From: Acidobacteriaceae bacterium
GTDB lineage: Bacteria > Acidobacteriota > Terriglobia > Terriglobales > Acidobacteriaceae
NCBI GenBank assembly: GCA_003152695.1
Contig: PMAT01000046.1
Coordinates: 21,732 to 82,161 of the forward strand
DNA: 60,430 nucleotides
Reading direction: 5' to 3'
Part shown: one piece after another, positions 16,112 through 24,809 of the stretch
Layout of the letters: each line of letters opens with the position of its first letter
How positions within the stretch are numbered: position 1 is the stretch's first letter
Position numbers and translations under genes: made by a program
Notes under the pieces: generated by a model
What the model saw: only the letters and a program-made list of their open reading frames with translations
Databases searched by the model: none
Told to the model about the DNA's origin: nothing

Positions 16112-17623
16112 TCAGTGGCCAAACTCGAGCAGGGTAAGGTCCTGGAATTGCCTCGTTACTGGCGTCCCGAAAACCGCCTGTAATTGCGCAGCTACCGCGC
16201 GATGCTCGCCTCGCTGATCGTCCCAGTCGGGCCCTGCCTGACGGACCATCACCCACACGTGGCGAAATTGGGCCGGGTTGGAGCTAAGTGCCCGCAGAAA
16301 ACTCTTATCATCCTCGCCAAATCCGTAGAAAGGAGGGGCAAAGACCCGCAACGCAGGCGCGTTTTCCCGTCGAAGATCATAGTAGTAGTCGAAACCGGGA
16401 CGCGCATAGAACGGGTAGATGAGAAGAGCGTCTCCCGGGGCTGCCGACCGGATAATGGCGTCGGTGGCGCCGCGCCAGTCCTCGCGCGGCTTCTTATAGC
16501 CGAGAACGATGTTCACCATGGAGGCCGCGCACAACAACACCACCAGCCAAGGCCCAAGATTTCGCTTCGGCAGGGCACTCATGCCGCGCCCAGCCAGCAT
16601 CATGGCCGCGGGGAGGGAGAAAATCATGTATCTCTGCACGAAAACGGGATAATGCAACGACACCAGAGCGACGAGGAAAATCGGTAGGACGGCCCACAAT
16701 AGGACCAGCATGCCACGCCAGAAAATCTCAGATGTCTCGGCACGGCCGAGACGCTCCCGCCAGATGGCACGCACCCCGACAACCCACAAGATCGTGGCCA
16801 GAACGAGTTTCTCTCCACTTCCGCCCAGAAAAAGCGCCAGGTGCAACAGTTGCTTTGGAGTTGGCTTGACGTTCAAGGCGCCGGTCAGAAACTCGGGCGA
16901 AGTCCGAAACACGTAAGTCATGCCGGGCATGGCCATAGCCAGAATGACGAGAGCGTGGAGGACCATTCGCTTCCACGGCGCCGGCTTTTTGCTGAGGAAC
17001 AAAGAGCAGGCTTGGGCCACCATCACCAGCGACGCGAAGTAGTGTCCATATACGGCGAGCACACTGAAGATTGTCCAAGCGATCCAATCCCTTTCGCGGC
17101 CCTGTTCCACGGCTTGCACAAAGAACCACGACGACAGCAGCACCAGCAGAATCGTCATGGTGTACGTGCGGGCTTCCTGCGAGTAGGACACGTGCGTGGA
17201 ACTGAACGCCAGCAGCGCAGCCGAGGCCAAGGCTGGTCGGCTACCCACAAGCTTTCGCGCCACCAAGTAGATCAGCGGGATGGCGGCAATTCCAAACAGG
17301 GCGGCAGGAAGTCGAATCCAGGCTTCGCTGCTTCCCAGGTGCATCCAACCACGCATCAGGAGGAAGTACACGCTCTGGAAACTGGCCTCGCCGTACCACC
17401 ACACTCGGACGAAGTGGGGCCACGACATGCGGGCGATCGCAACCGTGGCAGGTTCGTCCTGCCACAGGCCCTTGGCGCCGAGATGGAACAGGCGCAGGCC
17501 CGCTCCCGCAAGCGTGAGCAACGCCAAAACCAGAATGTCGCCGCGCGGCGTCACATCTGGAGTGCAGACATCGGATGGCTGGGATGCGAATGGAACGGCA
17601 GAACGCTCACTGGCCGGCGGCAT
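16112..17623 (-). CDS. Membrane glycosyltransferase, GT39/PMT-like
   Basis: A 503-residue polytopic protein. After the first membrane segment (about residues 30-46), the motif GLWQDEPATVAIAR carries the Asp-Glu pair (56-57) typical of GT-C fold PMT/ArnT-like lipid-linked sugar transferases. About ten hydrophobic segments follow, then a soluble C-terminus of about 130 residues. It likely transfers a sugar from a polyprenyl carrier to an envelope acceptor. The start at 17623 is preferred; in-frame starts further upstream would overlap the divergent ppx gene. Confidence 0.78.
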   Translation of the reverse strand: MPPASERSAVPFASQPSDVCTPDVTPRGDILVLALLTLAGAGLRLFHLGAKGLWQDEPATVAIARMSWPHFVRVWWYGEASFQSVYFLLMRGWMHLGSSEAWIRLPAALFGIAAIPLIYLVARKLVGSRPALASAALLAFSSTHVSYSQEARTYTMTILLVLLSSWFFVQAVEQGRERDWIAWTIFSVLAVYGHYFASLVMVAQACSLFLSKKPAPWKRMVLHALVILAMAMPGMTYVFRTSPEFLTGALNVKPTPKQLLHLALFLGGSGEKLVLATILWVVGVRAIWRERLGRAETSEIFWRGMLVLLWAVLPIFLVALVSLHYPVFVQRYMIFSLPAAMMLAGRGMSALPKRNLGPWLVVLLCAASMVNIVLGYKKPREDWRGATDAIIRSAAPGDALLIYPFYARPGFDYYYDLRRENAPALRVFAPPFYGFGEDDKSFLRALSSNPAQFRHVWVMVRQAGPDWDDQRGEHRAVAAQLQAVFGTPVTRQFQDLTLLEFGH

Positions 17624-17737
17624 AAACAGGTTGAGTTTAGCAGACGAAATCAGGCATCTGCGGGCCATCCCTGGGGACGAGAGCAGAGGGTTTGCCGAGG
17701 CCCGTAGCTTGGCTGTTATGCTCTCTTGGTAGCCGCC

Positions 17738-19273
17738 ATGCCAACCTTCGCTGCGGTGGATATCGGTTCGAACTCGGTCCGGCTCAAGATAGCCCGGGCC
17801 GTACGCGGTCGTCTGGAAACGCTGCACGACGATCGCGAGGTCACGCGCCTCGGGGAAAGTGTTTTCGCCAATGGCATACTCGATCCGCAGGCCATGTCGC
17901 AAACTCTGCAAGTGCTGCGGCGCTTTCACCGCGCCGTGCAGACTTACGCTGCCGACCGGGTGCGCGTGGTCGCAACCAGCGCTTTGCGTGACGCGCGCAA
18001 CAGCCGCGCTTTCCTGGATTGGGTGCGCAGCGCCACCGGCTGGAAAACGGAAATCATCTCAGGATTGGAAGAGGGCCGCCTCATTCATCTCGGGGTGCTC
18101 GCCAATGCCCGCATCGCCGGCAGCCGGGTTTTGCTGATCGACCTTGGCGGCGGCAGTTGCGAGTTGACCATCTCCATCTCGGGTCACATTGCGGACATGG
18201 TGAGCCTGCCCATCGGGGCGGTGCGCCTCACCCAAACCTTTCTGCATCACGATCCGCCCAAGAAAAAAGAGCTGGAGCAGATGCGTGGGTTCATCCAAGG
18301 CGAGGTTTCCCGCATCCAGAAACGGATCGCTGCCGCGAAATTGCAGGTCTCCATCGCCACCTCCGGCACCCCGGCGGCGCTCTCCGGTTTGTACGCCGCG
18401 AAAATCCGCGGCTACGACGAAAGCAAGCCGCAAACCGTGCCCAAGACCGCAGTCGCAACCTTGCTGAACACCTTGAGCCGGCGCACCCTGGCGGAGCGGC
18501 GGGCCCTGCCCGGCATTGGGCCGCGGCGGGCGGAAATTATCATTGCCGGCGCCATGGTGCTCGCCGAACTCATGCAACTGTGCAACCTGCGCAGCTTTCG
18601 CTATCTGCCGCTGGGTCTGCGCGACGGATTGCTGGCGCAGATGATGGCCGATTACAACGGCAGCGCAGTCATGCGCGAACGGGTGGAGTCGGAGCGCCAC
18701 GATGCCTTGCTTTCCGCCGCCAAACACTATGGCGCGGATCTGACCTTCGCCCAGCGCATTCGCGATCTGGCGATGCAGTTGTTCCGGCGCTTGCAGCCCG
18801 TGCACCAGTTGCCGCCGCAGTACGCCGACTGGCTGGAGGCGGCGGCCATGCTGCATGAAGTCGGCGCCTACATCAATCGTTCCGGCCGGCGCCGTCACAG
18901 CTATTACGTCATCGCTCACTCGGAAATCTTCGGATACACCCCCATGCAGCGACGTATCATCGCGGCCATCACCCGCTATCTCGGCAAGTCGCTTCCCGCG
19001 CCCAGCGATCGCGTGATGGGCCTTTTACCTGGCATCGACCAGATTCATGTTGCCAAAGCCGTGGCTTTGCTGCGCCTGGCGCGCGCTCTCGACCAAGGTC
19101 GCCGTGGCGCGGTGCGCGAGTTAACCCTCCGCGTTCACCAGGACGGTCGAGTGCGGCTGCTGCTGACACCTAGCCCCACGGAAGGAATTGAGCTGGAATT
19201 GTGGGCCGTGGAGCAGGAGAAAAACTACTTCGGGACGGTCTTCGGCCGCGAACTGCTGGCCGAAGCCTGCTGA
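17738..19273 (+). CDS. ppx: Ppx/GppA exopolyphosphatase with C-terminal HD-like domain
   Basis: A 511-residue enzyme that removes terminal phosphate from polyphosphate and/or pppGpp. The N-terminus MPTFAAVDIGSNSVRLKIAR is the ASKHA phosphate-1 motif; LLIDLGGGSCELTI (about residues 132-145) is the phosphate-2 region. The C-terminal part from about residue 320 (ERHDALLSAAKHYGADL ... LEAAAMLHEVGAYINRSGRRRHSYYVIAHS) is the HD-like extension of long Ppx forms. ATG 17738 is preferred over TTG 17726. It faces the ppk-sixA operon, and the last 49 bp overlap sixA tail to tail. Confidence 0.9.
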   Translation: MPTFAAVDIGSNSVRLKIARAVRGRLETLHDDREVTRLGESVFANGILDPQAMSQTLQVLRRFHRAVQTYAADRVRVVATSALRDARNSRAFLDWVRSATGWKTEIISGLEEGRLIHLGVLANARIAGSRVLLIDLGGGSCELTISISGHIADMVSLPIGAVRLTQTFLHHDPPKKKELEQMRGFIQGEVSRIQKRIAAAKLQVSIATSGTPAALSGLYAAKIRGYDESKPQTVPKTAVATLLNTLSRRTLAERRALPGIGPRRAEIIIAGAMVLAELMQLCNLRSFRYLPLGLRDGLLAQMMADYNGSAVMRERVESERHDALLSAAKHYGADLTFAQRIRDLAMQLFRRLQPVHQLPPQYADWLEAAAMLHEVGAYINRSGRRRHSYYVIAHSEIFGYTPMQRRIIAAITRYLGKSLPAPSDRVMGLLPGIDQIHVAKAVALLRLARALDQGRRGAVRELTLRVHQDGRVRLLLTPSPTEGIELELWAVEQEKNYFGTVFGRELLAEAC

Positions 19274-19758
19274 ATCGCGCGCACCACTTTAGGCGGCATG
19301 CACCACTTCAGTATCGCCGGCTTGCGTCCGTCCTTTTCAACCTTGGCCACCCCGCCCTTCTTCAGTTCGATGGCGTTCAACGGGCTGCCACCGGAGAGAA
19401 GGTTGTTCAGGAACACGGTCATACTGGGGTTGTGACCGACCACCATAATCGCGTCCCGGCGGCTGTGGCGGCGCAGCAGATCCTGGAACTTCTCATAGCT
19501 TGCCTCCGGGCGCAGCGCGGCATCGAGGGTGACTTTGTCTTCGTATCCCAGTTCGTTGGCCACCACGGCTGCGGTCTGGGTCGCGCGCCGCAGAGGACTG
19601 GAAATGATCACGTCGGGGTTGACGTCAAGCGCCGCAAGCGCGCGTCCCACATCGTGGGACTGCTCGATTCCCAGCTTGTCAAGCGGCCGTTTCTCATCCT
19701 TGGCCGGGCTAACTTTTGGCTCCCCAGCATTGGCGTGACGCAAGAAATAAATGTCCAT
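19225..19758 (-). CDS. sixA: SixA-type phosphohistidine phosphatase
   Basis: A 177-residue histidine phosphatase of the SixA branch. The phosphohistidine site is the RHANAGE motif (Arg7-His8); the second catalytic His lies in VVGHNPSM (about residue 108). The family dephosphorylates phosphohistidine proteins such as HPr-type carriers or ArcB. The ATG lies 5 bp after the ppk stop, so the two form an operon. The C-terminal 16 codons are antisense to the end of ppx. Confidence 0.88.
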   Translation of the reverse strand: MDIYFLRHANAGEPKVSPAKDEKRPLDKLGIEQSHDVGRALAALDVNPDVIISSPLRRATQTAAVVANELGYEDKVTLDAALRPEASYEKFQDLLRRHSRRDAIMVVGHNPSMTVFLNNLLSGGSPLNAIELKKGGVAKVEKDGRKPAILKWCMPPKVVRAIQQASASSSRPKTVPK

Positions 19759-19763
19759 GATGA

Positions 19764-21914
19764 CTATTTTGCCCTAACCGCCCGGCGAGTGCTACGCGGG
19801 CGATGGGACGGCAGCGCGGGAATGGCATCCAGGGTGACTTTGCCCTCGCAAAGCGCGCTCAGAAATTCCTGCGCGCTAAAGCGGAGGCCTCGCTTCCCGG
19901 AGCGCGACGCGGCATCGGCAGGCACGTAGGAGCCGTCCGATTGCAGCAGACGCGCTTGCGTGTTGTCCGCCAGGTAGGCCTCCAATATCTCGGCCATAAT
20001 GCGCTGCTTCAACATCGCGTCCTTGATGGGAAAAACGGTTTCCACGCGTTCGTAAAGATTTCGCGGCATCCAATCGGCGCTACCCAGATAGACTTCGTCT
20101 TCCCCGCCATTGGCGAAGTACAGCACCCGGGAGTGTTCCAGAAAGCGTCCCACGATGCTGCGCACGCGGATGCGATCGCTGACGCCCCGCACTCCCGGCC
20201 TCAGTCCGCAGATCCCACGCACGATGAGATCGATCTGAACCCCGGCCTGCGAGGCGCCGTACAGTTCGCGCACGATGTTGAGGTCGAGCAGCGAATTCAT
20301 CTTGGCGATGATGCGGGCGGGACGCCCGTGGCGCGCGTGATCGGCCTCGCGCGCGATCAAGTTGATGCAGCGCTCCGCCAAATTGATGGGGGCCACCAGC
20401 AGCGGGTCGTAATTGGGCCGCTCCGCATAAGCCGTCAGAAAGTTAAACACTCCGTGCACCGCGGAGGTGATTTCCGGGTCGGCCGTCAGCAGACTTAGGT
20501 CGGTATAGTACGCCGCCGTAATCGAGTTGTAATTGCCCGTCCCCAGGTGGGCATAGAGCCGGGTCTCGTGGTCTGGGTCTTTGCGCACCATCAGCGACAG
20601 CTTGCAATGGGTCTTGAGGCCCACCAGCCCGTGGAACACTTGCACTCCCGCATCTTCCAGCGAGCGCGCCCAGCGGATGTTGCTGGCTTCGTCGAAACGC
20701 GCCTTCACCTCGACCACCACCGTGACTTCCTTCTTGGCCGAGGCTTCCATCAAGGCGCGCACGATGGGTGAGTCTTCGCTGGTGCGATAGAGGGTCTGTT
20801 TGATGGAAAGCACGTCGGGATCGTCCGCGGCGGCGCGAATGAATCCCACCACCGAGTTATACGAATCGTAAGGATGGTGCAACAGGATGTCGCGATGGCG
20901 GATTTCTTCAAAGATGTCCCGCGACTTGCGATTCAACTGCAACTCGCGCGCCACGAAAGGCTTGAACTTCAAATCGGGCCGCGGCGTCTCTTCGTAAAAA
21001 TGAAAGAGCCGCGACAGGTTGACCGGCCCCTCGGTGCGGTACACCTGCCAGTCTTCCATCTCGAAATAGCCGCGCAAGCGGTCCACCATTTCCGGGTTGG
21101 CATCGGCCTCGATTTCCAAACGCACGGCATCGCCTTTGCGGCGGTTGTGCAATTCCGTGCGGACCGACTCCAGCAGGTTGCGCGACTCTTCTTCCTGAAG
21201 ATACAGATTGCTGTTGCGCGTCACCCGAAATGCCGCCTCGGAGATGATCTCGTATCCGTGGTACATCTCCACGGTGTGCGACGCCACCAGGTCGGCAAGA
21301 AAGATGTAGTCTTCGCTGCCATTGCGCGGCGGCAACTTGATCAACCGCGGCAGCACCCGCGGCACGGTCACCACTCCCATGTAATTGGTGGAAGCGCGGC
21401 GGCGCCGGCGCAACAACAGCGCCTGGCACAGCGCTTTATTGATGACGCGCGGAAACGGGTGGGCGGGATCGACGGTCACTGGAGTGAGCAACGGATCAAG
21501 CTCGCGCTCGCAGTATTCGGCGACAAACGACCGCTGCTCCGGCGTGAGTTCCCTGGTCCCCACGACGCGAATGCCTTCCTGGGCCAGTTCTGGCCGCAGC
21601 GCGTGGTTCCAGCAGCGATACTGATCGCGCATGAACTCGTGGGTCAGCCGCGCCACCAGTTGTGCTTCTTCCTGGGGAGTGCGTCCGTCCGGTCCCGGAT
21701 CGGTTTGGCCGTCCTCTATGCGCTGCATCAGGCCGCCTACTCGAATCTCGAAGAACTCGTCGAGATTGCGGGCGGTGATGGCCAGAAACTTGACCCGTTC
21801 CAGCAGAGGGTTGCGTGGGTTCTCGGCTTCCTCCAGCACGCGGCGGTTGAAGGCAAGCCACGACGCCTCGCGATTCAGCACTAAGGATGGATCATCCAGC
21901 GAACGACGGACCAT
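19764..21914 (-). CDS. ppk: Polyphosphate kinase 1
   Basis: A 716-residue PPK1 that makes polyphosphate from ATP reversibly. The N-domain opens with LNREASWLAFNRRVLEEA and the helix VKFLAITARNLDEFFEIRV (about residues 31-50). The autophosphorylated His is in YAHLGTGNYN, followed by YYTDLSL; RVETVFPI lies near the C-terminus. The start at 21914 fits the family N-terminus (MVRRSLDDPSLVLNREASW); the frame stays open to 22022 only through spacer and repeat sequence. It is cotranscribed with sixA and convergent with ppx, giving polyphosphate synthesis and breakdown genes at one locus. Confidence 0.93.
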   Translation of the reverse strand: MVRRSLDDPSLVLNREASWLAFNRRVLEEAENPRNPLLERVKFLAITARNLDEFFEIRVGGLMQRIEDGQTDPGPDGRTPQEEAQLVARLTHEFMRDQYRCWNHALRPELAQEGIRVVGTRELTPEQRSFVAEYCERELDPLLTPVTVDPAHPFPRVINKALCQALLLRRRRRASTNYMGVVTVPRVLPRLIKLPPRNGSEDYIFLADLVASHTVEMYHGYEIISEAAFRVTRNSNLYLQEEESRNLLESVRTELHNRRKGDAVRLEIEADANPEMVDRLRGYFEMEDWQVYRTEGPVNLSRLFHFYEETPRPDLKFKPFVARELQLNRKSRDIFEEIRHRDILLHHPYDSYNSVVGFIRAAADDPDVLSIKQTLYRTSEDSPIVRALMEASAKKEVTVVVEVKARFDEASNIRWARSLEDAGVQVFHGLVGLKTHCKLSLMVRKDPDHETRLYAHLGTGNYNSITAAYYTDLSLLTADPEITSAVHGVFNFLTAYAERPNYDPLLVAPINLAERCINLIAREADHARHGRPARIIAKMNSLLDLNIVRELYGASQAGVQIDLIVRGICGLRPGVRGVSDRIRVRSIVGRFLEHSRVLYFANGGEDEVYLGSADWMPRNLYERVETVFPIKDAMLKQRIMAEILEAYLADNTQARLLQSDGSYVPADAASRSGKRGLRFSAQEFLSALCEGKVTLDAIPALPSHRPRSTRRAVRAK

Positions 21915-22013
21915 ACGACTTTCTTGCGGAAAGCAGCGGTATGAACGACAGGTTCCATATGTTACACCAAGGTTAATTCTTTGGTTTTGAAAAATGGAAG
22001 AACGGATTCTTTG

Positions 22014-22233
22014 TGGTGTCACCCTGAGCGAGCGGCCGCTTTTGCCGCGAGTCGAAGGGGCCCTATGGCTGCAAGAAAATCACAATGTGACCGCTTACCG
22101 CGTTGGGGATTGCCTCGGGCCAAAGGGTTCCTTCGACTCCTCGCTCCAACGAAAATCATGCCAGGCGAGAGTGAGTGGGAAGTATAGGGGTCCTTCGACT
22201 CCTCGCTGCGCTCGTCGCTCAGGATGACACCGA
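22014..22233. repeat. Inverted pair of CCTGAGCGAG...GAGTCGAAGG repeats
   Basis: A forward copy begins TGTCACCCTGAGCGAGCGGC (22017 onward) and runs to GAGTCGAAGGGGCCCTAT; two partial inverse copies follow (CCTTCGACTCCTCGCT near 22130 and TATAGGGGTCCTTCGACTCC to CAGGATGACACC at 22187-22233). The pair can fold into a long imperfect hairpin. The same family recurs at 31027-31163 and, as a half-copy, at 41340-41388. No reading frame of its own. Confidence 0.75.
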
Positions 22234-22456
22234 AGAAAGCCGCGCGCTGGCAGCACCGATTTCCAAAACCAGGCTGCCCGGATACCCCAACCGACACAGC
22301 GTCATGCATCATCCGTCACAGACAGAACCACGCTGGGGGCGGGATGATGAACTTGAACGCAGGCTCATTAGAAGCCGTGCGGAAGGATGAGATTCCCTCC
22401 GCCGAACTCGGACATGGTCCTGCGCAAACTAACTTTCGAATGAGGAGACCACTCCC

Positions 22457-22801
22457 ATGAGGAAAGTGATCATTCTTCTTGGCCTTTTTGGGTTATTGAC
22501 TGCCATGCAAGTTATGGCGCAGGACAAATCCATCATCACTGTGAAAACTGGCGAAGTAAACAACGGCGTGGTGATTCTCACGGTGCATCAGACCGCTACG
22601 TCGCAAGTGGCAGAGTCTTTCGCGCTGCATTGTAATAAGGGCATGGCGGACTGCAAGGTCCTGGAACCAGGAACTTACGTGATGGTCCGGCTCCCTAAGA
22701 ATTGGGGAATGTACGACTGCGCCTGCATCGATCTTTATGCCAGTACGGCTGATCCGGCGAGCGGCGAGAAACTGGGCGAGTACTGTTTGGTCGAGAAGTA
22801 A
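22457..22801 (+). CDS. Small secreted Cys-containing protein
   Basis: A 114-residue protein with a clear signal peptide (MRKVIILLGLFGLLTAMQVMAQ, cleavage after about residue 21) and five Cys in the mature part (59, 66, 88, 90, 110), including a Cys-Ala-Cys pair. A strong ribosome site (GAGGAG at 22442-22447) precedes the ATG by 9 nt. No family recognised. It is probably periplasmic or extracellular with disulfides. It sits alone after the repeat-filled spacer and converges on the GMC oxidoreductase gene. Confidence 0.72.
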   Translation: MRKVIILLGLFGLLTAMQVMAQDKSIITVKTGEVNNGVVILTVHQTATSQVAESFALHCNKGMADCKVLEPGTYVMVRLPKNWGMYDCACIDLYASTADPASGEKLGEYCLVEK

Positions 22802-22825
22802 GACCAGTGCGGACAGGGCGGTCAG

Positions 22826-24496
22826 TTATCGACTCTGCATTTCCGCTGGCTCCGCAGCGTCGTTCCAGTTCGTCTCCGATGCCGGGGGGATGAAACTCAT
22901 CGCGCGTTCCGTCAGGGCGGCGATGGTCAAGCTGGGATTGACGCCAAGATTGGCTGCGACCACCGACCCGTCGCAGACATACATGTTCTTATATCCAAAA
23001 ACCCGGTTGCGATAATCCACTACGCCGTCCTCAGGCGAGCTGCCGATGACAGCGCCTCCCAGACAGTGGGCGGTGCCGGGAACGTCGAACAGTATTTCCG
23101 GCAACATGCTCATGGCCGTACCGCCGGCAATGCGAGCAAATTTCTCGGCAAACTCATTGGCCTGGGGGATGAACGTAGGCACCCGCTGCCCGCGGCTGAC
23201 CAGGAACTTCCTGAACGGCCAATAGATGTGCCGCTCCCATCGCATGTCAATGTGGCCGTCGAGCGCTTGCATACAAAGCAGAATCACCGATTCCTGCGCC
23301 CATTTCACGGGTTGGAGAATGCGCAAGGTCTTGAAGGGATGGCGCAGCAAGGAAACTGTGAGATTCCGAATCCACAGTGCAATCCGCCCCGGGCCGGGCC
23401 GGCCGCCCGTCAGAATCGTGGCCAGCATGCCCATGGTGTCCGAGCCCGCGGGATACCTAACCGCTTCAATGTGGGTGTGCTCATCGATGTAAACCCCCGA
23501 TCCGATGGCGACCCCTTTGGACAAGTCTTCGCTGGAATTAGGCACTCGCACCCCGATGAGCGATTCGGAATTGGTGCGCACTCGCCTGCCTAACTGATCG
23601 CTGATCGCCGGCAAAGAGCCTTTTTCCTTCAGTTGAAACAGCAATTCCATCGTGCCCAGCGACGACGCCGAAAACACCACGCCGCGACAAGTGAAGCGCC
23701 GGGGATGCCGGTTAAACCGGGCCGTGGACTTCACCGTGGAAACTTCATATCCGTCGCTGCCGTCGTTCCTTCCATTGAGCGGCCTAACGTTTACCACTCT
23801 TGTCTCCGCGAAAACTTTAGCGCCGTGCTTCTCCGCCAGATAAAGATAGTTCTGGTCGAGCGTGTTCTTAGCGCCGTGATGGCAACCCATCATGCAGCCG
23901 CCGCAGCCCTTGCAGGTCGTCCGCTCCGGCCCCTCTCCGCCGAAGTAGGGATCAGGAAACGTCTGTCCGCCAGGCTCTCCTTCAGGAGACTGAAAGATGG
24001 CGACATGCGTCCGGTAGAAGGTTTCTCCGATTCCCGCAGCGTCGGCCACCTGCTTCAGCAGACGGTCGGCAGGTCCCAGGATCTTGTTCTCCGTAACCCC
24101 CAGCATTCGCGAGGCCGTCGCGTAATGACGTGGCATCTCCGCCTTCCACTCCGCTAACCCTTGCCACGAGCCGTAGTCCCAAACTTTGTCAGGAGGTTGA
24201 AGCAGGGTGCAGGCATACGTAATGGATCCGCCGCCTACCGCACAGCCGTGCAGAATGGTGACATGCCTGAAATAGCGCATGTTGAAGAAACCTCGCAGCG
24301 CAAGATTGGGACTCCAAAACCAACGATGAATAGACCAGCTCGTACGCGGCAGATTCTCAGGTGTCCAGCGGCGGCCCATCTCCATTACCGCAACCCGGTA
24401 GCCCTTCTCCACCAGCCGGTGAGCGGTAACGCTGCCGCCAAAACCTGAGCCGATCACGATGAAGTCGAAATCCCATTCGCCGGTTTGAGACATCAT
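22826..24496 (-). CDS. GMC-type FAD oxidoreductase, cholesterol-oxidase-like
   Basis: A 556-residue flavoprotein. The Rossmann motif FIVIGSGFGGSVTAHRL sits at about residues 12-28. A Cys-rich motif CKGCGGCMMGCHHGAKNTL (about 190-208) matches the ferredoxin-like cluster loop seen in choD-type cholesterol oxidases and related GMC enzymes; the C-terminal GMC region includes AHCLGGAVIGSSPEDGVVD and NLGVNPSLTI. It may oxidise a sterol-like or other alcohol; the real substrate is unknown. Start ATG 24496 or 24493. No partner cytochrome is adjacent. Confidence 0.82.
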   Translation of the reverse strand: MMSQTGEWDFDFIVIGSGFGGSVTAHRLVEKGYRVAVMEMGRRWTPENLPRTSWSIHRWFWSPNLALRGFFNMRYFRHVTILHGCAVGGGSITYACTLLQPPDKVWDYGSWQGLAEWKAEMPRHYATASRMLGVTENKILGPADRLLKQVADAAGIGETFYRTHVAIFQSPEGEPGGQTFPDPYFGGEGPERTTCKGCGGCMMGCHHGAKNTLDQNYLYLAEKHGAKVFAETRVVNVRPLNGRNDGSDGYEVSTVKSTARFNRHPRRFTCRGVVFSASSLGTMELLFQLKEKGSLPAISDQLGRRVRTNSESLIGVRVPNSSEDLSKGVAIGSGVYIDEHTHIEAVRYPAGSDTMGMLATILTGGRPGPGRIALWIRNLTVSLLRHPFKTLRILQPVKWAQESVILLCMQALDGHIDMRWERHIYWPFRKFLVSRGQRVPTFIPQANEFAEKFARIAGGTAMSMLPEILFDVPGTAHCLGGAVIGSSPEDGVVDYRNRVFGYKNMYVCDGSVVAANLGVNPSLTIAALTERAMSFIPPASETNWNDAAEPAEMQSR

Positions 24497-24809
24497 CGCG
24501 GGTCCTCTGCTGCTGGGATCAATGCTTCCCTCATTGTCACGGAGCTCGATCAACAGCAAATTATCTCACCGGCGGTCAGCCTAGTTTTCACCAGAGCGGT
24601 TGATTCGTTGGCGCTCGTGCCGAATCGGATCGAGCAATCATTCCCAAAACGGGAATCACACCTAACGGGTTCGCTCGTCACTGCATCCCGGGTCTTAGAT
24701 ACCGCATTATGAAGAAGTTCCTGTTTCTCATTTTGGGAACTTGGCAGTGGGCGACCGGCAAGGAACGGCTGGGGCGCAATCGCAGGCGGATTTGAAAGGA
24801 AGTAGAAGC

